This document shows positions 1 to 7,368 of a stretch of 38,049 nucleotides of DNA, piece by piece. The first letter of the stretch is position 1. The number at the start of each line of letters is the position of its first letter. Both the position numbers and the translations under genes were made by a program. A model generated the notes under the pieces. That model worked only from the letters and a program-made list of their open reading frames with translations, was not told the DNA's origin and ran no database searches. This stretch comes from Spirochaetaceae bacterium (GTDB taxonomy: Bacteria; Spirochaetota; Spirochaetia; SZUA-6; DRHE01): contig CP070696.1 in NCBI GenBank assembly GCA_020353535.1, positions 4,228,400 to 4,266,448 on the forward strand, given 5' to 3'.

Positions 1-1952
1 AGCTGATTCGCGTCGGCCATGGTTGCCGGCAGATCCCCGGCAAGGTGCGTTCGGCATTTGATGTTGCGGGATTGGAGCTCGTAGGACAGGATCTTAAGTG
101 TGCTGTTCAGCACATCATCGATGAACACGGGTCGCCTCTCCGGGCGCTGCTGCCTGGAAAAATCGAGGAGGCTGCGGACGATCTTCCCCGCCCTGTGGGC
201 TTCCGATACCAGTTTCCCCAGATCCTGATTCATCTGCCCGCTGAGCTCTCTGGTCTGCAACAGCTGGGCAATTCCAATAATGGCGGTCAGAGGATTATTC
301 AGTTCATGAGCCACCCCGGCAACGAGTTTCCCGATCGCGGCCATTTTTTCGCTTTGAACGAGCTTGGTTTGAGAGGCCTGCAGCGCCTCCAGCTGATCCT
401 TCACGTTCTGGTGCAGCTTTGCATTTTCCACCGCAATAGCCGCCTGATGAGCGAAGCTCATGGCCAGATCAGCTTCGTCGTCAGAGTAAGCACCCAGCCG
501 TCGGCTGTCGATTGTCAGGCAGCCGATGAGCCCTTCCCTTCCGAGCAGGGGTACGCTCATCCAGCCCTTCACGTACTTGGTATTCCCCCAACCGTGGAAG
601 CGCTCGTCCGCCGAAGCATCCACCAGGATGAATGGACGTCCGGTTCGTTCTATCTCCCGTTCGATCTCCGTGACCGGATAGCGCTTGCCCAGAGCTGAAT
701 CAGCGGGCAGGTCCCGTCCCACAACCACACGCAAACTGCCTTCTTCCAGAAGCATCGCCGAGGCGCTGTCATAGGGAATGACCTTGCGCAGCTCTGTGAG
801 AATGCGATCGAGAACTTCGTGAAGATCGAGGCTTTCACTCACGGAGGCAACTGCCGCCTGCATGGCTTCGATCCGTTGTCTCTGGGTGCGTTCCGCTTCA
901 TACAGACCGGCGTTCTCCACGGCAATCGCCGCCTGATCGGCCAACATCTCCAGGATTCGCAGTTCTTCCTCTGTGAAAGGTTGTCGCTCGAAGCGGGAGA
1001 TGTTCATTACTCCTACGACTCTCTGCTTGACCTTCAAGGGTAGACCCACGATGCTGCCCCGCCATTTCTTGGGGGAGTCTTTGTATAGAGGATGGTTGCG
1101 AATATCCTCGACTACGACGGGCTCACCCGTTTCTGCTACCCTGTAGGTTAGTCCGTCCCGGCGGGGTTCCGAGTAGGGTACATCCCAACGTCCGTTTCTG
1201 CCTGAAGCAGCACCGAATGATAGCCTATTGTCGTTGTACAGAAAAATGTGAGCCAGGTCCGCAGGAACGAGCTCGTGGGCACTGGCCAGGATCGAATCCA
1301 AGACCGTCGGAAGCTCTAAAGAAGCGGTCAGGGTTGAGCTGGTGCGTTGCACCGTCTCTACTTCATCCTGTATTTCTCGACCCAGCCGCCTGAGACGAAG
1401 ATTCTCAATCCGTCCGGAGAGCGCCATGGAGAGGATTTGCACGAATTGGGCGTCCCTCTTGTCGAACGGCCGGTCCTCGGAGATCCTGAGATAGATGAGC
1501 AGACCTGTAGGCCCACCACTTACGATCAGGGGAGCCGCCAGCACTGCAGTCACACCCAAGTCCACCAAGGCGGTGTGAGCGAATACGTAATGGCTGTAGT
1601 CTTCGATGACTACGGGATTCTCGTCCTGCATCCCCAGGCTGATCAACAGCTCTGTAGCCAGAGCCTTGCCTTTCAACGCCGTTTCGGGCAGGCCATAGGC
1701 TACGGTACCGTTTACTCCGTTGGGAGACGGGGTACGGCCATCCGGCGGTCGTACAGCCTTCGGCGAGCTGAAGACCACAGCCGCACCCTGGGCAGCGACC
1801 TCCGCGACGGACGCGGCGAGCACCGCGGGAAGAACCTCGTTGAGATTCTCCGCACGAAAAAGCTTGCTCAACAGCTCGTACAGGACTTTAGTTCGATTTC
1901 GGGCCAAATCAGCAATCCACTCTCTTCGCTTGATCCCCCTCGTTCGCGTCAA
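1..1952 (-). CDS. Sensor histidine kinase with three GAF domains, cut by the left edge
   Basis: A continuous minus-strand frame of about 650 residues runs off the left edge. Three tandem GAF-like domains are visible (roughly residues 30-190, 200-355 and 370-515); the second and third end in the typical helix QAAIAVENA. A short coiled linker leads to a HisKA domain with the phospho-acceptor motif VAHELNNPLTAI, His at about residue 549. Only the start of the HATPase domain (DANQL) lies inside the window. No transmembrane segment is seen, so it looks like a soluble cytoplasmic sensor of a small ligand or redox signal. The start is uncertain: the frame opens after a stop at 1995-1997, and the first usable codon is a TTG at 1952 with no clear ribosome binding site. 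No response regulator lies next to it within the window. Confidence 0.85.
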   Translation of the reverse strand, partial: MTRTRGIKRREWIADLARNRTKVLYELLSKLFRAENLNEVLPAVLAASVAEVAAQGAAVVFSSPKAVRPPDGRTPSPNGVNGTVAYGLPETALKGKALATELLISLGMQDENPVVIEDYSHYVFAHTALVDLGVTAVLAAPLIVSGGPTGLLIYLRISEDRPFDKRDAQFVQILSMALSGRIENLRLRRLGREIQDEVETVQRTSSTLTASLELPTVLDSILASAHELVPADLAHIFLYNDNRLSFGAASGRNGRWDVPYSEPRRDGLTYRVAETGEPVVVEDIRNHPLYKDSPKKWRGSIVGLPLKVKQRVVGVMNISRFERQPFTEEELRILEMLADQAAIAVENAGLYEAERTQRQRIEAMQAAVASVSESLDLHEVLDRILTELRKVIPYDSASAMLLEEGSLRVVVGRDLPADSALGKRYPVTEIEREIERTGRPFILVDASADERFHGWGNTKYVKGWMSVPLLGREGLIGCLTIDSRRLGAYSDDEADLAMSFAHQAAIAVENAKLHQNVKDQLEALQASQTKLVQSEKMAAIGKLVAGVAHELNNPLTAIIGIAQLLQTRELSGQMNQDLGKLVSEAHRAGKIVRSLLDFSRQQRPERRPVFIDDVLNSTLKILSYELQSRNIKCRTHLAGDLPATMADANQ

Positions 1953-2080
1953 GCCGACACGATCTACGAGCGGGATGGTTCTCGATCTTCTATGTTATAC
2001 CCTCTTGCCCGAGGGAGTGTCGAGGTCCACTTATGCTGTACAGATTTCACACCGGAAATTATGTGTTTTGTAAGGGGAGC

Positions 2081-2260
2081 TTACACGATAAACTGCACAC
2101 CGTAGCGTCGAAAAACGGCAACGGAAGTCACCAAAGGCAGGTCCTCCTTCTTTACCAAAGGCTTATTACCCCGGGCGATGACCATCTCTTCCCCCCGCAG
2201 AACCCTGTTTATCAGGCGGGAAAGATACGTTTTTACCTCGTGGATCGTAACCGTACTCAT
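2081..2260 (-). CDS. Small Phd/YefM-like antitoxin, apparently orphan
   Basis: This 59-residue frame starts STVTIHEVKTYLSRLINRV and continues with GEEMVIARGNKPL. That is the DNA-binding and dimerising N-terminal signature of Phd/YefM (VapB-like) antitoxins, which repress their own promoter and neutralise a toxin through the C-terminal tail. The tail here is short and ends VAVFRRYGVQFIV. No PIN, RelE or Doc-type toxin frame follows: the next minus-strand gene is the histidine kinase, after about 130 bases without a convincing coding frame. It is therefore a solitary antitoxin or the remnant of a lost toxin-antitoxin pair. The family call rests on the N-terminal half. Confidence 0.7.
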   Translation of the reverse strand: MSTVTIHEVKTYLSRLINRVLRGEEMVIARGNKPLVKKEDLPLVTSVAVFRRYGVQFIV

Positions 2261-2276
2261 ATGTCCAGTGGAATAT

Positions 2277-2293
2277 GACCAAGGTACTTGGTC
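2277..2293. promoter_or_regulatory. Palindrome in a divergent intergenic region
   Basis: GACCAAG-GTA-CTTGGTC is an inverted repeat with perfect 7-base arms. It sits 16 bases upstream of the antitoxin start and about 150 bases upstream of the GlpA-like gene. Phd/YefM antitoxins bind short palindromes at their own promoters, so an operator is plausible. No clear -35/-10 pair was recognised beside it. Confidence 0.4.
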
Positions 2294-2445
2294 AAGCTAC
2301 CGTGGTCTGATAAGACGTGATCGGATTAATACGGTGAAGACTCGGGCGAAGATACTGGCAAAATTCGTTGGTTGAGTAGAAAGCAAGAGCTGTTTCGGTC
2401 GCGCCAGACTTGAGTATCCCCTGGATACTATCTATCATGCTCTTC

Positions 2446-3735
2446 ATGCCCACACCCCATGTTATCGTCATCGGTGGGGGTGGAACCGGGGCCGCCCTGG
2501 CCTACGACCTGAGCCTACGTGGATGCCGGGTCACTCTCTTTGAGCGGGGGGAATTGACCTCCGGCACGACAGGTAGGCATCACGGGCAGCTTCACTGCGG
2601 GGCCCGCTACGCCGTTCAGGATCGGGAAATCGGCCGGGAATGCATGAGGGAGAGTGAAATCCTGCGGCGAATCGCCCCGGCCTCCATCGAGTTCAACCAC
2701 GGCCTGTTCGTCGCGATCACGGAGGAAGACGAGCAGTACTGCCGCACCTTTTTCCCCGCCTGCCAGGCCTGCGGTATTCCCGCGCGTCTGCTGACGGCGG
2801 CACAGGCTCTGGCCATGGAACCGTATCTCAATCCCAGGCTGCGTCTGGCCGTCCAGGTGCCGGACGGCAGCATGGACGCCTGGCGGATGGCCCTGCAGTT
2901 TTTCGCTTCCGCTAAAGCCAGGGGCGCCGACATCCGCAACTTCTCCGAGGTGATCGGCCTGAAGGTGGCGGCGGACGGTGAAGCCGCTCGCTCGTCCAGG
3001 ATCATCGGAGTCCGTATCCGAGACCATCGATCCGGATCAGAGTACGAGCTCACGGCGGATCTGGTGATCAATGCCACAGGCGCCTGGTCCAAGAGCGTCG
3101 TCGGACTGGCAGGCATCGATATCGCGGTCAGCCCCTCCCCGGGTACGATGGTGGCGGTCAAAGGCCGGCTGACCAACATGGTGATCAGCCGCCTGCACCC
3201 GGCCGCAGACGGCGACATCATCGTGCCCCAGCGGAATCTTTCGATCATCGGCACCACTCAGCGGCTGACCGCGGATCCGGACCGCATCACGGTCCCCCAT
3301 CGGGACGTGGAAAAGATGCTGCGTTCGGCTGAAATCATGGTTCCCGGGTTCAAAAAGGCCCCCTTCCACGCGGCCTGGGCTGCGGCCCGACCATTGGTGG
3401 GAGAGGTTAGCAACAGCGTTGGGGTGCGCGACTTGAGCCGGGATTTTTCCCTGATCGATCATGGGGAGGCTGGAGGGGTGGGTCGCTTTCTGTCGATTAT
3501 AGGGGGAAAGGCGACCACCCTGCGCGGCATGGCCGAGATCACGGCGGACCGCTCCTGTGAACTATTGGGGATTGAAAGCGCCTGCCGGACGGCCGAGCTG
3601 CCGCTGCTGCCGGCCCGAAGCTTGTACCGGGGAAGGGCAGGCGTGTCGGCGCATCCCGGCGTTCGAGCCGCGAAGACCGGCAATCTCCCCGCAAAAGCCG
3701 CCACGGAATCCCGATCGGGAGAGCGAAACATATGA
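2446..3735 (+). CDS. GlpA-like FAD-dependent glycerol-3-phosphate dehydrogenase, short form
   Basis: The protein (about 429 residues) matches the flavin part of anaerobic glycerol-3-phosphate dehydrogenase GlpA along its length: the Rossmann motif VIVIGGGGTGAALAYDL, the GTTGRHHGQLHCGARYAV segment, VPDGSMDAWR, and DIIVPQRNLSIIGTT, which parallels a GlpA stretch. It should oxidise sn-glycerol 3-phosphate or a similar alpha-hydroxy substrate and pass electrons to a partner. The C-terminal BFD-like [2Fe-2S] domain of the roughly 540-residue E. coli GlpA is missing. The downstream iron-sulfur gene overlaps by four bases (ATGA), so the two are co-translated and probably form one complex. The start is ambiguous: ATG 2446 fits the family best, but ATG 2437 and TTG 2410 are in frame and none has a clear ribosome binding site. 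Confidence 0.8.
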   Translation: MPTPHVIVIGGGGTGAALAYDLSLRGCRVTLFERGELTSGTTGRHHGQLHCGARYAVQDREIGRECMRESEILRRIAPASIEFNHGLFVAITEEDEQYCRTFFPACQACGIPARLLTAAQALAMEPYLNPRLRLAVQVPDGSMDAWRMALQFFASAKARGADIRNFSEVIGLKVAADGEAARSSRIIGVRIRDHRSGSEYELTADLVINATGAWSKSVVGLAGIDIAVSPSPGTMVAVKGRLTNMVISRLHPAADGDIIVPQRNLSIIGTTQRLTADPDRITVPHRDVEKMLRSAEIMVPGFKKAPFHAAWAAARPLVGEVSNSVGVRDLSRDFSLIDHGEAGGVGRFLSIIGGKATTLRGMAEITADRSCELLGIESACRTAELPLLPARSLYRGRAGVSAHPGVRAAKTGNLPAKAATESRSGERNI

Positions 3736-4436
3736 GTGCAAGAATTTTCACCTTCAGGATCTTCCGCTATCGCCCCGGGAATAGCGAATCGGGGCGCTTC
3801 GAAGAGGCAAAGTTGTCCGTAAAACCGTCAACCACGGTTCTGGATGTGCTCGAAGAGCTCCGCGGCAAAGACCCGACGCTGCTGTACCGCCACTCCTGCC
3901 ATCACGGCTCCTGCGGCACCTGCGCCTGCCGCATCAACGGCAGCGAGCGGCTGGCCTGCCTGACCCGGGTCCACGATCTGGGTACGACTGTGGTAACCGT
4001 CGAGCCGCTGCGCAAGCTTGGCAAGCTGGGGGATCTGTTGGTGGATTGGACAGACTTCTTCCTGGAGTACCCCGCGGAGTGGCAGACACTTCGCCACAGT
4101 GAGGCCCACCCCGAGGCGAGACCCCCGCAGGAGCTTTCCGGCTACTCGCGGCTCGAGAACTGCATCGAGTGCGGCGCCTGTGTTTCCGCCTGCCCCGTGG
4201 AGGACTTTTTCGGGCCGGCGGTTCTGGCCGCTCTCAACCGCGAAAGGTATAACCGCGAGCGGAGCGATCAGGAGCCGGGCGATACCCCGGAACGTGAACG
4301 ATCCCTCCTCGAAATGGCGGCCCATGAGCGGGGCGTGGAGAACTGCCGGCGGGCCCTGGAGTGCAGCCGGGTCTGCCCCACCGCCGTCTATCCCGCCCGT
4401 CACATCGAAGAGCTGCGCAAGAAGCTCAAAGGATGA
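3732..4436 (+). CDS. Fumarate reductase / succinate dehydrogenase-type iron-sulfur subunit
   Basis: The 234-residue protein has the SdhB/FrdB layout. A plant-type [2Fe-2S] domain carries Cys56, Cys61, Cys64 and Cys76 (HSCHHGSCGTCAC). A C-terminal dicluster domain has CIECGACVSACP (Cys144, 147, 150, 154) and CRRALECSRVCP (Cys205, 211, 215), so up to three Fe-S centres are expected. It would carry electrons from the GlpA-like flavoprotein whose stop codon it overlaps. No membrane anchor subunit (SdhC/D, FrdC/D) and no GlpC with CCG domains is adjacent, so the final acceptor (quinone or a soluble carrier) is unknown. It converges on the aldehyde dehydrogenase gene with four bases between the stops and no terminator. 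Confidence 0.88.
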   Translation: MSARIFTFRIFRYRPGNSESGRFEEAKLSVKPSTTVLDVLEELRGKDPTLLYRHSCHHGSCGTCACRINGSERLACLTRVHDLGTTVVTVEPLRKLGKLGDLLVDWTDFFLEYPAEWQTLRHSEAHPEARPPQELSGYSRLENCIECGACVSACPVEDFFGPAVLAALNRERYNRERSDQEPGDTPERERSLLEMAAHERGVENCRRALECSRVCPTAVYPARHIEELRKKLKG

Positions 4437-4440
4437 GGAC

Positions 4441-5883
4441 CTACCCAACCGAGCCGAAGGAGATGTGTTTGGTCTCCAGGAAGGCCTCCAAACCCTCGCT
4501 TCCCAGTTCCCGGCCCAGGCCGCTTTCCTTCATGCCGCCGAAGGGGGCATTGCTGGTGGAAGGCACGGCGTCGTTGATTGCGATGGTGCCCGCTTCCAGC
4601 CGCTCGGCAAGGCGCCAGGCCCGGTTCAGGTCATTAGTGTAGGCGTAGGCTGCCAGGCCGTAGCGGGTGTTGTTAGCCTGCTCGATAGCCTGCTCTTCGT
4701 GATCGAAGGCGCACACGGGCGCTACGGGGGCGAAGGTCTCCTCCCGCATACAGGCCGCATCGGCCGGCACGTCGGCCAGTACCGTGGGCTGCAGATAGAT
4801 CCCGCCGCTGCCCGCCCCGCCCACCTCAGCAGGCTTGCCGCCGCAGAGCAGACGGGCACCTCCGGCCAGCGCGTTTTCGATGTGAGCCAGAGCCGTGCCC
4901 AGTGCCTGCCGATTGATAAGGGCCCCGATATCCGCATCCTCCTCCAAACCGTAGCCGACCTTGAGGGCTCTGGTCTTCTCCACGAACCGCACCAGAAACT
5001 CCTGGTAGATCTCCCGCTGGACATAGATTCTGTTGGCGGCAATGCAGGACTGCCCCGTGTTGCGGAACTTGGTTATGATGGCGCCCTCCACCGCCCGGTC
5101 CAGGTCCGCATCTGCAAAGACCAGCACCGGAGCGTGTCCGCCCAGCTCGAGGGACAGTTTGGTCACTGTCTTGGCCGAAGCCTCCAGGAGCTTTTTGCCG
5201 ATCTCGGTGGAGCCGGTGAAGCTCACCTTGCGGCAGCGGGGATTGCCCATGAATTCGGCCACGATCTCTTCAGCCGGACCGCAGAGGACCTGAAAAATCC
5301 CTGCCGGCAGGCCGGCCTCCTCCACGCAACGGGCCAGCTCCAGGGTGCAGAGGGGAGTCTGACGGGAGGGCTTCAGGATGACAGGGCAACCGGCGGCAAG
5401 CGCCGGGGCCGCTTTGCGCACCGCCAGGACCAGGGGAAAGTTCCACGGGGGGATCGCAGCCACCACGCCGACGGGGTGCTTCAAGACCAGGTGGCGTTTT
5501 CCCTCGGCCTGATGGGGGATCACCCGGCCGTAGGCCCGGCGGGCTTCCTCCGCGAACCAGCGCAGGTGATCGATCGATACATCCACCTCCCCACGGCTTT
5601 GAGCCAGTGGCTTTCCGTTTACCCTCGTGATGACGCGGGCAATTTGCTCCTTCCGCTCCCGCAGAAGAGCGGCGACGGCCAGCAGATAGTCCCCCCGAGC
5701 CATGCCCGGGAGGGAACGCCAGCCGTCGAAAATCTCATTGGCCGCTTCGATGGCCGTGCGGGTTTCCTCCCTCCCGACAAGGGGGACACGGGCAAAGGTC
5801 TCCCCAGTACCCGGGTCGGTGACCTCGAAGTGCCGCTTCATGTCGACCCAGCGACCGTTTAAAAAGAGCTTGTAGTTTTCCAT
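4441..5883 (-). CDS. NAD(P)-dependent aldehyde dehydrogenase, GabD-like
   Basis: A full-length 480-residue aldehyde dehydrogenase. It shows PPWNFPL (Asn148), ILKPS (Lys171), SFTGSTEIGK, the general base in LELGGHAP (Glu246) and the catalytic cysteine in NTGQSCIAANR (Cys280). The C-terminal APFGGMKESGLGRE is typical of succinate-semialdehyde / glutarate-semialdehyde dehydrogenases (GabD type). Sulfolactaldehyde dehydrogenases of sulfoglycolysis also belong near this group, so the substrate cannot be fixed from sequence. A binding site (AAAAGG, six bases before ATG) supports the start. It lies 99 bases downstream of the transaldolase on the same strand and may share its promoter, which would suit oxidation of a short aldehyde released by the transaldolase. 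Confidence 0.9.
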   Translation of the reverse strand: MENYKLFLNGRWVDMKRHFEVTDPGTGETFARVPLVGREETRTAIEAANEIFDGWRSLPGMARGDYLLAVAALLRERKEQIARVITRVNGKPLAQSRGEVDVSIDHLRWFAEEARRAYGRVIPHQAEGKRHLVLKHPVGVVAAIPPWNFPLVLAVRKAAPALAAGCPVILKPSRQTPLCTLELARCVEEAGLPAGIFQVLCGPAEEIVAEFMGNPRCRKVSFTGSTEIGKKLLEASAKTVTKLSLELGGHAPVLVFADADLDRAVEGAIITKFRNTGQSCIAANRIYVQREIYQEFLVRFVEKTRALKVGYGLEEDADIGALINRQALGTALAHIENALAGGARLLCGGKPAEVGGAGSGGIYLQPTVLADVPADAACMREETFAPVAPVCAFDHEEQAIEQANNTRYGLAAYAYTNDLNRAWRLAERLEAGTIAINDAVPSTSNAPFGGMKESGLGRELGSEGLEAFLETKHISFGSVG

Positions 5884-5898
5884 GATAAACCTTTTGAG

Positions 5899-5965
5899 TT
5901 ACCCGATTTTAGCTTTACCCGATCTTGGGGTTGCTCGATCGTTCGCCCTACCCCGATCGTTCGCT
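5899..5965. repeat. Four degenerate tandem repeats of about 17 bases
   Basis: The gap between the aldehyde dehydrogenase and transaldolase genes reads as four units starting near 5899, 5915, 5932 and 5949, each built around CCCGAT or CTCGAT. The last two share the exact 11-mer CGATCGTTCGC (5936-5946 and 5954-5964). The function is unknown; it could be a protein-binding array or slipped-strand duplication. Confidence 0.5.
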
Positions 5966-5982
5966 CTGCTTCAACGTTTCCC

Positions 5983-6627
5983 CTACTTGGGAACCTTCTC
6001 CCAATCCTTGAGGAACAGGTCGATTCCGATATCGGTGAGGGGGTGATCGTAGAGCATACCCATCACCTCGAAGTTCATCGTGCAAACATCAGCACCGATC
6101 AGGGCGGCTCGCAGCACATGGATGGGATGACGAACCGCAGCCACGATGATCTGGGTCTCATAGCCGTAGTTGTCGTAGATCTGGCGGATCTGAGCGGCCA
6201 GCTCCATGCCGTCGTGGCCAATGGAGTCCAGGCGGCCGACGAAGGGGCTGATATAGGTGGCTCCCGCTTTGGCGGCCAGCAGGGCCTGGAGTGCCGAGAA
6301 GTTGACGGTCACGTTGGTCTTGATCCCCTCGGCGGCCAGCTTCTTGACCGCGATCAAGCCCTCCTTCACGATGGGAACCTTGATCACCACGTTGTCGGCG
6401 ATCTTGGCTAGTTCCCGACCCTCGGCCGCGATTCCATCGGCCTCGAGGCTGATGGTCTCCAGGCTGACCGGCCCGTCGACGATCTTGCAGATCTGCGGGT
6501 ACAGCTCCTTCGGATTCGCACCGGTCTTGGACACATGGGTCGGATTGGTCGTAACTCCGTCCAGAATACCCCAGCGGGCAACTTCCTGAATCTGATCGAT
6601 GAAGGCCGTATCTAAAAAGAGTTTCAC
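5983..6627 (-). CDS. Transaldolase, fructose-6-phosphate aldolase (FSA/TalC) family
   Basis: This 214-residue protein is the usual size for the short transaldolase / FSA family, class I aldolases with a TIM barrel. Visible motifs are FLDTA near the start, DGVTTNPT, the Schiff-base lysine in VVIKVPIVKEG (Lys83), AGATYISPFVGRLD and the C-terminal HPLTDIGIDLFLKDW. It transfers or releases dihydroxyacetone units from keto sugar phosphates; a sulfofructose transaldolase belongs to the same fold family. The segments NVTVNFSALQ and CTMNFEVMGMLY differ from common TalC sequences. A longer frame exists, but GTG 6627 is chosen because GAAGGAGA lies eight bases upstream and the protein then begins at the conserved KLFLDTA. 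A promoter lies directly upstream. Confidence 0.9.
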   Translation of the reverse strand: MKLFLDTAFIDQIQEVARWGILDGVTTNPTHVSKTGANPKELYPQICKIVDGPVSLETISLEADGIAAEGRELAKIADNVVIKVPIVKEGLIAVKKLAAEGIKTNVTVNFSALQALLAAKAGATYISPFVGRLDSIGHDGMELAAQIRQIYDNYGYETQIIVAAVRHPIHVLRAALIGADVCTMNFEVMGMLYDHPLTDIGIDLFLKDWEKVPK

Positions 6628-6707
6628 CGTATCTTCTCCTTCAATGGTTGTGGATTTTTGATTTCCCTTGAATCCCCTATTCCCCAGGTACAAAGGAATT
6701 AGTTTCT

Positions 6708-6736
6708 TATAGTAAGAAAATATAGAAAAAAGTCAA
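6708..6736 (-). promoter_or_regulatory. Sigma70-type promoter for the transaldolase gene
   Basis: On the minus strand TTGACT (6736-6731) is followed after 17 bases by ACTATA, or after 18-19 bases by CTATAA / TATAAG. The spacer is very A/T-rich compared with the rest of the window. Transcription would enter the leader about 75 bases before the GTG start. Confidence 0.55.
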
Positions 6737-6779
6737 CGTGGATTTCCAACGTTGATAGGCGTGGACGAGGAGAGGAGCA

Positions 6780-7318
6780 GTGAAGCACGGGGCATTGGTA
6801 CACGAAAGAGAGAATGATGTGACGGTGGTGATCCCCGTCGACGACATCTCCAAGCTGCCGCCGAGGGCGTGTCCTACCTGATCCGGGATGTCATTGCCCT
6901 GACTCATCCTTACGGACGCCTGCAGTTTGGCGAGGATCTGGAGCTCAACTTCGACACCCTGATCGGCCACGGCTGCAATCCCAACGTGGCAGCGGCGGTG
7001 GGCAGGGTGCTGGAGCGGTTGATCGCCGATGGAGCCACCAACATTTTCGGGGAGACCAGCGAGGTCACCGGCGGAGAGGACCGCATCGCCGCGCAGGCGG
7101 CAACGCCGGAGGTGCGGGAGGCGTTCCTGAAGACCTTCCAGGCCTACCAGGAGTTCATCCTCTCCACAGGAGCGAATCTGCTCGGCTCCCAACCCGCCGA
7201 AGGCGACATCCGGGGCGGGCTCTCTACAATAGAAGAAAAGGCCATGGGCAACATCATCGGGCATCCGATCATTCCCGTAATCAGGATCACGGCCAATCCC
7301 CTCACCGTGTCGTGCTGA
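6780..7318 (+). pseudogene. Decayed altronate/galactarate dehydratase (UxaA/GarD family)
   Basis: A good ribosome binding site (GGAGAGGAGCA) precedes GTG 6780, and the frame begins KHGALVHERENDVTVVIPVD, like the SAF domain of UxaA. The frame then stops near 6882. Coding resumes in another frame with ALTHPYGRLQFGED and GHGCNPNVAAAV, equivalent to a central UxaA segment. It jumps directly to LIADGATNIFGETSEVTGGE and GDIRGGLSTIEEKAMGNI, from the C-terminal half. The linking parts, including the LGCE and LECGGSD regions, are missing, and the end is truncated after ITANPLTVSC. At least two internal deletions and a frame change are needed, so this is a dead sugar-acid dehydratase gene. It is transcribed away from the transaldolase gene. 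Confidence 0.8.
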
Positions 7319-7320
7319 CA

Positions 7321-7367
7321 AAGCGCTGCAGGAGTGCTTAGTCCTGCCCCGCACCCCTGCAGCGCTT
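7321..7367. terminator. Long inverted repeat between convergent genes, possible terminator
   Basis: AAGCGCTGCAGG (7321-7332) and CCTGCAGCGCTT (7356-7367) are perfect 12-base arms around a 23-base loop. It lies between the 3' end of the dehydratase remnant (plus) and the 3' end of the secreted-protein gene (minus). No T-run follows on either strand, so termination is plausible but not certain. Confidence 0.5.
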
Positions 7368-7368
7368 C

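Noticed and set aside
45..698. Plus-strand open frame of about 217 codons
   Set aside because: The opposite strand encodes GAF and HisKA domains with unmistakable motifs over the same bases.
4018..5862. Plus-strand open frame of about 614 codons
   Set aside because: It runs antisense to the aldehyde dehydrogenase and across the iron-sulfur gene; the translation shows no family motif. It is a product of high G+C codon bias.
6707..7354. Minus-strand open frame over the dehydratase remnant
   Set aside because: The plus strand shows UxaA segments in order; the minus-strand translation has no match and would also cross the transaldolase promoter.
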